Assembly (NCBI RefSeq): GCF_947492715.1
Contig: NZ_CANLNS010000001.1
Coordinates: forward strand, 620,001-684,000
Direction: 5' to 3'
Length of the DNA stretch: 64,000 nucleotides
Source: an uncultured Psychroserpens sp.
GTDB lineage: Bacteria > Bacteroidota > Bacteroidia > Flavobacteriales > Flavobacteriaceae
In this document: piece by piece, positions 50,125 through 58,535 of the stretch
Layout of the letters: every line of letters begins with the position of its first letter
Position numbering within the stretch: the first letter of the stretch is position 1
Position numbers and translations under genes: made by a program
Notes under the pieces: model-generated
Told to the model about the DNA's origin: nothing
The model's input: only the letters and a program-made list of their open reading frames with translations
Database searches by the model: none

Positions 50125-50322
50125 ATGACACTCTATAATCTATTGCTACAAAGTAAACATTCAATGAATAGTAATGTTTCATCCGATATATTTGTGTGGT
50201 CTCTTTTTAATATTTTTATACTAGTAGGCGTCATCGTAATTTCATTTACAATAGCCTTTAAACTTATAAAATATCTCAATTTAAAGATCAAACTCATGCA
50301 ACGGGAGCTTGATAACTACTAA
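50125..50322 (+). CDS. Small single-helix membrane protein
   Basis: The likely start at the ATG 50125 gives 65 residues; the in-frame start at 50083 lies in front of what looks like promoter sequence. One membrane helix covers about residues 21-42 (VWSLFNIFILVGVIVISFTIAF), and a short basic-to-acidic C-terminal helix follows. No family is recognised. A terminator lies 31 bases downstream, so it is a single small transcript. Confidence 0.5.
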   Translation: MTLYNLLLQSKHSMNSNVSSDIFVWSLFNIFILVGVIVISFTIAFKLIKYLNLKIKLMQRELDNY

Positions 50323-50352
50323 TCTCATTTTTTTGTAAAAAACAAACACCTT

Positions 50353-50383
50353 AAAAACCTAGGCACTGCTTAGGTTTTTTTTG
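50353..50383 (+). terminator. Intrinsic terminator
   Basis: The stem AAAAACCTA/TTAGGTTTTT with loop of about eight bases and eight T closes the small membrane protein gene. Confidence 0.8.
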
Positions 50384-50422
50384 TTTTATCATCTTTCAAA
50401 ATATAAAAATCATATACATCAT

Positions 50423-50476
50423 TGTAATTGTATAGAATATTTTCTATATTTGATTATGCAGAAAATATTCTATACA
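50423..50476 (+). promoter_or_regulatory. Promoter inside a perfect 17-bp inverted repeat (probable operator)
   Basis: TGTATAGAATATTTTCT (50429-50445) and its exact complement AGAAAATATTCTATACA (50460-50476) flank a 14-base spacer. The left arm is itself the core of a dyad TATAGAA-4-TTCTATA. An exact -7 box TATATTTG lies at 50445-50452 and a TTG at 50423-50425, 19 bases before it, so the promoter is between and within the arms. There is no T-run after the right arm, so it is not a terminator. The rest of the 50323-50517 gap holds the terminator of the small gene and a 40-base leader. Confidence 0.6.
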
Positions 50477-50517
50477 TTAATTATTCACATTGAACACTAA
50501 CATAAATCAACAATACA

Positions 50518-52092
50518 ATGAAACATAATTTAAAATTTGTATGCTTTCTTCTCATAGGAGGATTTTTAGCAACAGTATCATGTCAAAAAGATGATGATGC
50601 ATTAGAGAACAGCAATCAATACAACATACCAAGTATTGAAACAGCCAAAGCCTACTTTAATGATAATATTAACCTTTCTTCTTTAGGATCCAGCTCACTT
50701 AGGAATGGGGAAAGTCTTCTAAATTCGGATTGGGATCTATCTAAGGCAAAAAAATACAAAGATGAACCTCAAGAATCTCTAGACATTTTATACACACCTA
50801 TTTATTTACCTACAGCTGGTAAAGCAAAAAGTTTTGTGGGCTCTGTAGAAGTTAATAATGAGATGCAATCTAAACTATTTATACTGCTCTATAAACAAGC
50901 AGAAAACAGCGGGGCTTTTTCTGGTTTTATGATGATTTACAACTTAGATGGACAAATTGAGTATTCCTATGAATATACAGATGGTCAACGCGTTGCAGAG
51001 GGCCTCCCTTCCCTCGTAAATAGCACATTAAATCGAACGAATGATGGTGATTGTGAAAGTCCCTTTGATAGTATAGGTTGCCTTATAGACTGGGTTGGTG
51101 GTGATTGGTTTGGTATAAATGGATTTATTGAAAATGACCTTGTAGAAATCATTGCTGTAGGAGATTCTAACACAGGAGGAGGACCTTTTGATGATTCCAG
51201 CTTTGGAAATCCAGGGTTTAGCATCCCAGCTTTAGATGATAGTACAGCAGGTGCTAATGGTAATATTGAAGAACCTTGGTGGCTAGACAATACAGTTAGT
51301 GCTAATGCACTTTCTATCATTATGGCTTTAGAACTGGAACATGTTGCACTACCAGAAGCTGATTGGCTTTTAAATCAGGCATCCCAAGAGCAGCTAACAT
51401 CTATTGCCAACTTTTTAAATGCCAATAGATCTAAAGACAAAAACACCTCTCCTGATGGCATAGAAAATGACGGATTAAACCCAAATCAAATGACCGAAAT
51501 ATCGCAGGAGGCATTAGATTTTGCAATAAGTATGATTAATTTTTTGATGAATAATCCAAGTATTAGCTTTGAACATAACTCCTCAAATGACATTAATACC
51601 AACACACTTAATTTTGGGTCTTTTGACGAGTTCGAAGACTACTATGATAATTTAAATGGGAATAGTTATACCACAATGTCTTCTACATTTCAAGATGGCT
51701 CAATTAGAAGGGATGTACATTCGCTGGAATTCAATAGTTTTCCCCAAGCAGATTTGGTAACTACGGTTAAAATCGCGATTCCGAATAACAATAACACTTT
51801 GGAAAATTTGAATGTTATAAATGCAAGAACTATATTAGAAGGGAATAACACATTTTTCGATTGGACTCAACTTGATAGCGAAGATCCCGATGATAGCGAT
51901 GGAATTCTGGTTGAAATCAATGAAGATTTAAATCGTGTCAAAATTTCTATTGAAGGTGAAATGCTTGTTGGCTTAAACATAAGTAACTATCCTATTAGAT
52001 TTAGACACTTAATTACAGTCGTGATTACCTATGATTATTCTACAGCAGAAATCAATGAAAATTACTGCTACTGGCATAACACCAATAATTAA
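50518..52092 (+). CDS. Hypothetical lipoprotein, 524 residues
   Basis: The lipobox is LATVSC (Cys near residue 22). The mature part begins with a low-complexity acidic stretch QKDDDALEN, then a domain with LYTPIYLPTAGKAKSFVGSV and MMIYNLDGQIEYSYEY (residues 90-150), a Gly/Asp-rich middle (about 170-255), a helical part at 265-345 and a beta-rich end. It resembles other uncharacterised Bacteroidetes surface lipoproteins. It starts downstream of the inverted-repeat promoter and is followed after 11 bases by a second lipoprotein gene. Confidence 0.7.
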   Translation: MKHNLKFVCFLLIGGFLATVSCQKDDDALENSNQYNIPSIETAKAYFNDNINLSSLGSSSLRNGESLLNSDWDLSKAKKYKDEPQESLDILYTPIYLPTAGKAKSFVGSVEVNNEMQSKLFILLYKQAENSGAFSGFMMIYNLDGQIEYSYEYTDGQRVAEGLPSLVNSTLNRTNDGDCESPFDSIGCLIDWVGGDWFGINGFIENDLVEIIAVGDSNTGGGPFDDSSFGNPGFSIPALDDSTAGANGNIEEPWWLDNTVSANALSIIMALELEHVALPEADWLLNQASQEQLTSIANFLNANRSKDKNTSPDGIENDGLNPNQMTEISQEALDFAISMINFLMNNPSISFEHNSSNDINTNTLNFGSFDEFEDYYDNLNGNSYTTMSSTFQDGSIRRDVHSLEFNSFPQADLVTTVKIAIPNNNNTLENLNVINARTILEGNNTFFDWTQLDSEDPDDSDGILVEINEDLNRVKISIEGEMLVGLNISNYPIRFRHLITVVITYDYSTAEINENYCYWHNTNN

Positions 52093-52103
52093 ACATACCA
52101 TTA

Positions 52104-52574
52104 ATGAAAACAAAATCTTTAGTAACCATCGTATCCTTTTTTTTGATAATTAGCTGTACCTCTTATAAGCCTTTTTCAAGTATTAAAGAGAAAAAAGAAA
52201 GGATAAGCCAGATTAAAAGTTCGTTTAACTTAACACCAAAGGAAATCAAACTAATTAAACATCAAGATTCTATATTATATGAAATAGCTGAATCTATGGA
52301 TAAAGAAGTTAAATTTTATACAACAAATAGACGTATCGATTCTTTTTTAAGCGGTAATTATTTGAAAGATGAAATGTTAATGGCCTTAAATATCGATCAA
52401 TTAAAATTGAAGGGAGAGTTTGATTTTGATCGCACAAATCAGTTTAAAGATCGCCGATTGAACATTGAATCGCTTGAAGAACTTGAAAAATATATGAGAA
52501 AAATTGATAGTAGTTTAATGATAAATATGAAAATAAAAGTAGACACCATTACAAAAAAGAAAAACAAACCATAA
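52104..52574 (+). CDS. Hypothetical lipoprotein
   Basis: The 156-residue protein has the lipobox LIISC (Cys near 18). The mature part is mostly helical and polar (SIKEKKERISQIKSSFNL, LEELEKYMRKIDSSL). The family is unknown. It starts 11 bases after the preceding lipoprotein gene and shares its promoter with the inverted repeat; a terminator follows. The two are likely a functional pair. Confidence 0.65.
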   Translation: MKTKSLVTIVSFFLIISCTSYKPFSSIKEKKERISQIKSSFNLTPKEIKLIKHQDSILYEIAESMDKEVKFYTTNRRIDSFLSGNYLKDEMLMALNIDQLKLKGEFDFDRTNQFKDRRLNIESLEELEKYMRKIDSSLMINMKIKVDTITKKKNKP

Positions 52575-52604
52575 TACAGTGATTTTTTAATAATGTTTGA
52601 GTAA

Positions 52605-52646
52605 ATAAAAACCCCCTTTCCACATGATGTGAAAAGGGGGTTTTAG
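52605..52646. terminator. Bidirectional terminator
   Basis: The stem AAAACCCCCTTT/AAAGGGGGTTTT lies between the convergent lipoprotein pair and the RNase G gene. Confidence 0.9.
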
Positions 52647-52649
52647 ATA

Positions 52650-54203
52650 TTATTTAATTTCCTTACCATTTTTGTCATAAAAATGATATTCAAGATATGT
52701 GTAAGCATCTCTAGGTAAAACTTTTACCCATTTTTTGTGTTCTATAAACCATTTAGAACGTACTGATGGAAACCCTTTGGTTAAAAAGGCTGCTATAAAT
52801 GGATGTGCATTTAGCGTAATCTTTTTATAGTCTTTTTTGAAAAGCCTTTCTAGGTCTTGCGTAATCTTTTGAATCACTACAATTGGTGCTTCAATTTCTC
52901 CGCCTTCTCCACCATTAGGATTTTCTTCTTTTGTTTTAATATTGCGTTCTGGGCGAACACGTTGTCTGGTAATTTGTATCAAACCAAACTTACTAGGTGG
53001 CAAAATCTTATGTTTTGCCTTATCATCTTTCATTTCGTCACGAAGATGATTGTACAATTTTTTTCGATTCTCTGCCTTTCCCATATCAATAAAATCAACT
53101 ACGATAATACCTCCCATATCACGTAAACGCAATTGGCGAGCAATTTCCGAAGCAGAAATTAAATTGACTTCTAAAGCAGTGTCTTCTTGGTTTTTTTCTT
53201 TGTTAGATCTGTTTCCGCTATTCACATCAATCACATGCATCGCTTCGGTATGTTCTATTACCAAATAAGCGCCTTTTGCCATAGACACTGTGCGACCGAA
53301 AGAGGTTTTTATTTGACGCTCAATACCATACTTTTCATAGAGTGGCACGCCATTTTTATACATCTTTACTATGGATTCTTTAGCAGGTGCAATCTCTTGC
53401 ACGTAATCTTTAATTTGTCCATAAAGCACTTCGTCATCTACTGTAATACTTGAAAATGAATCATCAAAAATGTCTCTTAATATAGAAGAGGCTTTGTTCA
53501 TTTCGCTCAAGACCTTACTAGGATGATGTGCTTTATTTAATTTTTTACACATTGCTGTCCATCTATTCAGCAAGTTCTGTAAATCTTTGTCGAGTTCGGC
53601 AACTTTTTTGCCTTCTGCGACTGTACGAATGATAACACCAAAACCTTTAGGCGTAATACTCTTTACCAAGCGTTTTAAACGCTCTTTTTCTTCTTTAGAT
53701 TCAATCTTTTGAGAAATTGAAATACGATCAGAAAACGGTACTAAGACTATATAACGACCAGCTATAGACAACTCGCTACTAATACGAGGTCCTTTGGTTG
53801 AAATTGGCTCTTTTACAATTTGTACTAATAGAGATTGATTTGATTTTAAAACATTAGCAATGCTTCCGTTTTTATCAATATCTTTCTCAAACTGAAAATT
53901 TTTCAGTAAAAAATCGGTATGTCTACCTGTGCTTACACGTTTAACGAATTTTAAAAGTGAAGGTAATTTAGGTCCTAAATCATGATAATGCAAAAAAGCA
54001 TCTTTTTCATAACCCACATTTACAAATGCAGCATTTAGACCAGGAACAGCTTTTCGTATTTTGGCAATAAATATATCACCAACCGAGAAGTTATTATCAT
54101 CTTCATCTTTGTGTAACTCGATAAGTTTTCCATCTTTTAATAAGGCAAAATCAACAATATCAGAACTCGATCTTATAATCAATTCTTTTTCCATGTTGTT
54201 CAT
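52650..54203 (-). CDS. rng: Ribonuclease G/E family protein
   Basis: The 517-residue endoribonuclease has an N-terminal S1-type domain (VGDIFIAKIRKAVPGLNAAF at about 41-60) and the catalytic core with the magnesium ligands in IDVNSGNRSN and VVDFIDM. Length fits RNase G without the long RNase E scaffold. In Bacteroidetes it acts in rRNA and mRNA decay. The ATG at 54201-54203 is used, with an alternative at 54194. A hairpin stands 4 bases before the start codon, and a head-to-tail palindrome lies further up. Confidence 0.95.
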   Translation of the reverse strand: MNNMEKELIIRSSSDIVDFALLKDGKLIELHKDEDDNNFSVGDIFIAKIRKAVPGLNAAFVNVGYEKDAFLHYHDLGPKLPSLLKFVKRVSTGRHTDFLLKNFQFEKDIDKNGSIANVLKSNQSLLVQIVKEPISTKGPRISSELSIAGRYIVLVPFSDRISISQKIESKEEKERLKRLVKSITPKGFGVIIRTVAEGKKVAELDKDLQNLLNRWTAMCKKLNKAHHPSKVLSEMNKASSILRDIFDDSFSSITVDDEVLYGQIKDYVQEIAPAKESIVKMYKNGVPLYEKYGIERQIKTSFGRTVSMAKGAYLVIEHTEAMHVIDVNSGNRSNKEKNQEDTALEVNLISASEIARQLRLRDMGGIIVVDFIDMGKAENRKKLYNHLRDEMKDDKAKHKILPPSKFGLIQITRQRVRPERNIKTKEENPNGGEGGEIEAPIVVIQKITQDLERLFKKDYKKITLNAHPFIAAFLTKGFPSVRSKWFIEHKKWVKVLPRDAYTYLEYHFYDKNGKEIK

Positions 54204-54207
54204 TTTA

Positions 54208-54239
54208 ATCCACCTCGATTCATTTCGAGATAGATGGAT
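54208..54239 (-). promoter_or_regulatory. Leader hairpin directly before rng
   Basis: In the rng leader the pairs ATCCA/TGGAT and CTCGA/TCGAG, separated by a 5:1 internal loop, form a two-part hairpin whose base is 4 bases before the start codon. E. coli RNase E regulates itself through its 5' leader, so this could be an autoregulatory cut site; that is inference. A second palindrome TATTACG/CGTAATA lies at 54284-54306. The rest of 54204-54381 holds nothing else I can support. Confidence 0.4.
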
Positions 54240-54343
54240 ATTACTTTATTTTGACACAGGATATTTAATCCAGCAAATTCATGTATTACGAAGGTAAAAC
54301 GTAATAAAACTCATGAATTTTATATCAAAGAACGTTGTTTTTA

Positions 54344-54383
54344 AAATTAAGAAAAGTAGTTAAAAAACTACTTTTCTTAATTT
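54344..54383. terminator. Perfect 18-bp inverted repeat terminator overlapping a stop codon
   Basis: AAATTAAGAAAAGTAGTT and its exact complement, with a loop AAAA, overlap the stop codon TTA (54382-54384) of the small basic protein on the minus strand. The AT-rich ends and T-run mark it as a strong terminator. Confidence 0.75.
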
Positions 54384-54471
54384 ATTTCTTTTTGTGACGA
54401 TTAGCGCGTCTACGTTTTTTACGCTTATGCGTCGCTACCTTGTGTCTTTTTCTTTTTTTACCACTTGGCAT
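54382..54471 (-). CDS. 29-residue basic ribosomal-type protein (AURKAIP1/COX24, mS38/bS22-like)
   Basis: This short frame reads MPSGKKRKRHKVATHKRKKR, then RRANRHKKK. It is rich in Arg, Lys and His, with spacing like the COX24_C/mS38 (bS22) domain of mitochondrial and mycobacterial small-subunit proteins, and is labelled AURKAIP1/COX24 domain protein in Bacteroidetes. It is too short for the usual length filters. It lies between rng and HU; its terminator overlaps the stop. The role in ribosomes is known for relatives; for this protein it is inferred. Confidence 0.75.
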   Translation of the reverse strand: MPSGKKRKRHKVATHKRKKRRRANRHKKK

Positions 54472-54509
54472 AAATAAGTCTTTTTTAAATTAATATTTGT
54501 TTTAATGCT

Positions 54510-54800
54510 TTAGTTTACTTCAACGTTAGTCTTAACACCTTCAACAAATACTTTTGCAGGTTTAAATGCAGGTATATTGTGAGCAGGTATTTTGATTGTT
54601 GTATTTTTTGAAATGTTACGTCCAGTTTTTTCTGCTCTAGTTTTAACGATAAAACTTCCAAAACCTCTTAGATATACATTATCTCCACCTTCTAATGAAG
54701 ATTTTACTTCTTCCATGAATGTTTCAACTGTTGCTTGAACATCTCCTTTTTCAATTCCTAATTTATCAGAAATTTTCGCTACTATATCAGCTTTTGTCAT
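54510..54800 (-). CDS. HU family DNA-binding protein
   Basis: The 96-residue protein shows the HU/IHF fold: MTKADIVAKISDKLGI, VYLRGFGSFIVKTRA, then GRNISKNTTIKIPAHNIPAF with the DNA-inserting Pro region. It bends and compacts DNA. It sits 38 bases upstream of the small ribosomal-type gene on the minus strand and is divergent from mutY, an order I recognise from other Flavobacteriaceae. Confidence 0.95.
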   Translation of the reverse strand: MTKADIVAKISDKLGIEKGDVQATVETFMEEVKSSLEGGDNVYLRGFGSFIVKTRAEKTGRNISKNTTIKIPAHNIPAFKPAKVFVEGVKTNVEVN

Positions 54801-54907
54801 TGTTATTAATTTTTAGGGTTATCTATTAATTATAAGGGATGCAAATATAGGTAATTTAATTTCAATATTTCAAGCGTAATTAATTAAAATTTAACCTTGT
54901 AAAGATT

Positions 54908-54915
54908 TATTTTTG
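54908..54915 (+). promoter_or_regulatory. -7 promoter box of mutY
   Basis: TATTTTTG is an exact TANNTTTG box, 20 bases before the mutY ATG. Confidence 0.45.
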
Positions 54916-54934
54916 TAAAAATTTAGTCATATAA

Positions 54935-55975
54935 ATGAATTTTACCGAAATTTTAACGCATTGGTACTCAGTCAATAAGAGAAATTTACCATGGAGAACA
55001 ACTAAAAATCCTTATCACATTTGGTTGTCTGAAATTATTATGCAACAAACTCAAATTACCCAAGGATTACCTTATTATGAAGCTTTTGTTACCCATTTTC
55101 CTACTGTTTTCGACTTAGCAAATGCCAGCGAACAGGCGGTTTTAAAGCTTTGGCAAGGTTTAGGCTACTACTCTAGAGCTAGAAATTTACATGCCTCTGC
55201 TCAATACATTGTTAATGATCTCAATGGTGAATTTCCAAATACATATGAAGCGCTTCTAAAACTTAAAGGTGTAGGAGATTATACAGCCAGTGCCATCTCT
55301 TCTATTTGTTTTGATGAACCTCATGCCGTTGTTGATGGTAATGTTTATAGGGTGTTATCTCGATATTTCGCGATTGACACACCTATTAATTCTACTAAAG
55401 GTATTAAGGCATTTAAAAAGCTCGCTACAACACTAATTGACACCAAACATCCAGGAGACTACAATCAGGCTATAATGGAATTTGGAGCCACACAATGCAA
55501 ACCTAAAAGCCCCAATTGCAGCAATTGCCCATTAACAGATAGTTGCTTAGCATTTCAACACAAAACAATAGATCAATTACCTGTTAAATTAAAAAAAACC
55601 AAGGTCACTAAGAAGTATTTTAATTTTTTGGTCATCCTCTCCCAGGATAACAGAGTGATTTTCGAGCAGAGAATGGATAAAGGAATTTGGCGAAATTTAT
55701 ATCAATTTCCTCTATTAGAATCAGATAGAAGTTTGGAAGCCCATGAATTTCATCTTCTTAATTTGGGAAACACACCTCTAATAGACGATGTTATGGAACA
55801 TTATTTATATAATGAAACAGATATCATTCATAAACTATCACATCAGCATTTATACACCAAATTTTGGATTGTCAAACCTGAAACATTTCCGTCAAAAAGC
55901 ATTTCTATTTCAGATATAGAAACCTATCCAACACCAATTTTGATAAGTAATTTTATAGACCAGTACAATTTCTGA
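54935..55975 (+). CDS. mutY: A/G-specific adenine glycosylase MutY
   Basis: The 346-residue enzyme removes adenine mispaired with 8-oxoguanine. Landmarks are WLSEIIMQQTQ with catalytic Glu33, the helix-hairpin-helix LKGVGDYTASAI, catalytic Asp in AVVDGNVYRV, and the 4Fe-4S loop CKPKSPNCSNCPLTDSC (Cx6Cx2Cx5C). A C-terminal NUDIX-like 8-oxoG recognition domain follows from about residue 225. ssb, gldE and gldD lie downstream; this order is conserved in Flavobacteria. Confidence 0.97.
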   Translation: MNFTEILTHWYSVNKRNLPWRTTKNPYHIWLSEIIMQQTQITQGLPYYEAFVTHFPTVFDLANASEQAVLKLWQGLGYYSRARNLHASAQYIVNDLNGEFPNTYEALLKLKGVGDYTASAISSICFDEPHAVVDGNVYRVLSRYFAIDTPINSTKGIKAFKKLATTLIDTKHPGDYNQAIMEFGATQCKPKSPNCSNCPLTDSCLAFQHKTIDQLPVKLKKTKVTKKYFNFLVILSQDNRVIFEQRMDKGIWRNLYQFPLLESDRSLEAHEFHLLNLGNTPLIDDVMEHYLYNETDIIHKLSHQHLYTKFWIVKPETFPSKSISISDIETYPTPILISNFIDQYNF

Positions 55976-56029
55976 TTTTAGAGAACTCATAAATTTTTCA
56001 TACTTTTAATAATCAGACTTTAAAATGCT

Positions 56030-56037
56030 TAATTTTG
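56030..56037 (+). promoter_or_regulatory. -7 promoter box of ssb
   Basis: TAATTTTG is an exact TANNTTTG box, 22 bases before the ssb ATG; the leader would be about 17 bases. Confidence 0.45.
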
Positions 56038-56058
56038 TAGTCTTAAACAACAATAATT

Positions 56059-56511
56059 ATGTCAGGAACATTAAATAAAGTGATGCTAATTGGGCATTTA
56101 GGAGATGAAGTAAAGATGCATTATTTTGATGGTGGTAATTGTGTAGGGCGTTTTCCATTAGCTACTAATGAAACTTATACTAATAAGCAAACCAACGAGC
56201 GCGTTACTAATACAGAATGGCACAATATTGTAGTACGCAATAAAGCCGCCGAAATTTGTGAAAAGTACTTATCTAAAGGTGATAAAGTATATATTGAAGG
56301 ACGACTTAAAACCAGAAAGTGGCAAGACGACAAAGGAGCAGATCGTTACTCAACAGAAATACAATGTACAGATTTTACCTTCTTGTCTACTAAAAATGAA
56401 AATCAAGGTGGTACTCCGCCAGCGGCCAATCCACAGCCTGCGGCTGAGCAAACACCTAGCAATTCAGTATCTAAACCCATAACAGAAGATAATGATGATC
56501 TTCCGTTTTAA
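56059..56511 (+). CDS. ssb: Single-stranded DNA-binding protein
   Basis: The 150-residue protein has the SSB OB fold (MSGTLNKVMLIGHLGDEV, TEWHNIVVRNKAAEICEKYL, DKVYIEGRLKTRKWQDDKG) at residues 1-110, then a flexible Pro/Gln/Asn linker and the interaction tail NDDLPF. It covers single-stranded DNA in replication and repair. Its tail is the same as that of the DUF3127 protein at 16421-16792. gldE follows 24 bases later. Confidence 0.97.
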   Translation: MSGTLNKVMLIGHLGDEVKMHYFDGGNCVGRFPLATNETYTNKQTNERVTNTEWHNIVVRNKAAEICEKYLSKGDKVYIEGRLKTRKWQDDKGADRYSTEIQCTDFTFLSTKNENQGGTPPAANPQPAAEQTPSNSVSKPITEDNDDLPF

Positions 56512-56535
56512 ATAACCTAAACTAAATTATTTACT

Positions 56536-57867
56536 TTGGATCCCGAACCCGCGAGTTTAATAGTCTTAATGCTTAATGTAAACGTTTCTTTAATTTCTGG
56601 GCTCGTATTACTTTTTATTTTATTGCTTTGCTCTGCTTTAATTTCTGGTGCGGAAGTCGCTCTTTTTTCATTATCAAAGTCAGATATCGATTCGGGTTTA
56701 GAAGACAACGCTAAACATTTCAGTATCGTTTCTAAACTATTAGACCGTCCAAAAAAACTATTAGCAACCATCTTAGTAGCCAATAACTTCATTAACATTG
56801 GCATCGTTTTACTATTTGATTCCTTAAGCGATATTCTATTTAAAGGCGTTGATGCTTCTATTAGTTTTTATTTTTTTAAAGTTGATCTTGTTTTCTTCCT
56901 AAATGTAGTAATCATTACATTTTTAATTTTACTATTTGGTGAAATTGTTCCAAAGATTTATGCCAGTAGAAATCGCATGAAGTTTTCAAAATTCATGGCC
57001 TTACCGCTTAAAGTTTTAGATGTTATTTTTTCACCTATTAGTTTACCTATGCGTAATGTAACATTGGGTATTCATAAGAAATTAGGAAAGCAAAAATCAA
57101 ACCTTAGTGTTGATCAATTGTCTCAGGCTCTAGAACTAACTTCTGATGGAGACACAACAGATGAAGAACAAAAGATTTTAGAAGGCATTGTTTCCTTCGG
57201 AAATACAGATACGAAGCAAGTCATGCGACCTAGAATGGATATTTTTGCGCTCAACGAAGATTTAACCTATGACGAAATCATTCCAGAGGTTATCAAAAAT
57301 GGGTATTCTCGAATTCCTGTTTATAAGGATAGTATAGATAATGTCATTGGAATCTTATACATTAAAGACTTACTGCCATTTATAGATCGAAAAGAATTTG
57401 ATTGGACTACACTCTTGCGTGATCCATTTTTCGTTCCTGAAAACAAAAAACTGGACGATTTAATGGTAGAATTCCAAGAAAAAAAGGTTCATTTAGCTGT
57501 TGTAGTTGATGAATATGGCGGAACATCTGGTGTGGTATCCTTAGAAGACGTAATTGAAGAGATTGTTGGTGATATTAGTGATGAGTTTGACGATGATGAC
57601 GTGATATATACTAAAATTGATGACCGCAACTACTCCTTTGAAGGCAAGACTACCTTGAAAGACTTTTATAGAATTCTGAAATTGGATGATACATCAGAAT
57701 TTGAAGACCATAAAGGTGAAGCCGAAACTGTTGCAGGGTTTGTTTTGGAAATTTCTGGCATATTCCCTAGACGTCAAAGTAAAATAAATTTCAAAAATTA
57801 CGTTTTTACTATTGAAGCTATCGACAAAAAGCGAATCAAACAAATCAAATTTACTATATTGGACTAA
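56536..57867 (+). CDS. gldE: Gliding motility-associated protein GldE (TTG start)
   Basis: The 443-residue membrane protein has a DUF21/CNNM transmembrane part (about residues 10-185), a CBS pair at about 205-330 (VMRPRMDIFALNEDL, HLAVVVDEYGGTSGVVSLED) and a CorC/HlyC C-terminal domain from about 345. The start is TTG at 56536, giving the family-typical DPEPASL start; no ATG lies close by. GldE is related to GldD and needed for gliding in Flavobacterium; the fold also suggests metal transport. gldD follows 14 bases later. Confidence 0.94.
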   Translation: MDPEPASLIVLMLNVNVSLISGLVLLFILLLCSALISGAEVALFSLSKSDIDSGLEDNAKHFSIVSKLLDRPKKLLATILVANNFINIGIVLLFDSLSDILFKGVDASISFYFFKVDLVFFLNVVIITFLILLFGEIVPKIYASRNRMKFSKFMALPLKVLDVIFSPISLPMRNVTLGIHKKLGKQKSNLSVDQLSQALELTSDGDTTDEEQKILEGIVSFGNTDTKQVMRPRMDIFALNEDLTYDEIIPEVIKNGYSRIPVYKDSIDNVIGILYIKDLLPFIDRKEFDWTTLLRDPFFVPENKKLDDLMVEFQEKKVHLAVVVDEYGGTSGVVSLEDVIEEIVGDISDEFDDDDVIYTKIDDRNYSFEGKTTLKDFYRILKLDDTSEFEDHKGEAETVAGFVLEISGIFPRRQSKINFKNYVFTIEAIDKKRIKQIKFTILD

Positions 57868-57881
57868 ATTGCCTCCTCTCT

Positions 57882-58463
57882 ATGACTATTAAAAAATTTG
57901 TTATCCCATTAATTGCTATTGCTTGTTTTTCCTGCGGAAATGATCCGTTGCCAAAACCAAAGGCTATGCTAAGATTGGACTATAAAAAACCTGTATATAC
58001 AAAAGTAGATGTACGTTTACCATTCACTTTTGAAAAAAATAGTAATGCCGATAAAATTTCGAACATTAAACTTGATGGCATTAACAATTCTATTGGTGTG
58101 AATATAAATTATCCTGCCATGAAAGGCACCATTTACCTTACTTATAAGCAAGTTAATACCACCAACTTAGATTCATTACTTCGCGATGCACAGACGTTAA
58201 CACAGAAACATACAATTAAAGCCGATGAAATAGAAAGTGTTCTTTATGAAAACCCCGAACAAAATGTATATGGAATGTTTTACGAAGTTGGAGGTAATGC
58301 AGCATCACAATCACAATTTTATGTTACCGATAGTACCAAACATTTTTTAAGCGGCTCTTTATACTTTCATGCCATACCTAATTACGATTCGATTTATCCA
58401 GCAGCAGTATATTTAAAAAATGATATAAAGCGCATCATGGAATCTGTAGAATGGAAAGAATAA
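57882..58463 (+). CDS. gldD: Gliding motility lipoprotein GldD
   Basis: The 193-residue lipoprotein has a lipobox CFSC (Cys18) and the family text NDPLPKPKAMLRLDYKKPVY. GldD is an outer-envelope lipoprotein that works with GldE in gliding motility and type IX secretion function in Flavobacterium. Its position just after gldE and ssb confirms the assignment. A terminator follows, shared with the minus-strand lipoprotein. Confidence 0.95.
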   Translation: MTIKKFVIPLIAIACFSCGNDPLPKPKAMLRLDYKKPVYTKVDVRLPFTFEKNSNADKISNIKLDGINNSIGVNINYPAMKGTIYLTYKQVNTTNLDSLLRDAQTLTQKHTIKADEIESVLYENPEQNVYGMFYEVGGNAASQSQFYVTDSTKHFLSGSLYFHAIPNYDSIYPAAVYLKNDIKRIMESVEWKE

Positions 58464-58480
58464 ATTCTATTTAAAACATA

Positions 58481-58515
58481 AAAAAATGCCTATCAAAACT
58501 GATAGGCATTTTTAT
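58481..58515. terminator. Bidirectional terminator
   Basis: The stem AAAATGCCTATCA/TGATAGGCATTTTT lies between gldD and the minus-strand anchored lipoprotein gene, with U-runs both ways. Confidence 0.9.
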
Positions 58516-58535
58516 TTTTATGAATCTTACTAAAA

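Noticed and set aside
50429-50476. The 17-bp inverted repeat as a transcription terminator
   Set aside because: It lacks a T-run on the right side, and the previous gene already has its own terminator at 50353-50383.
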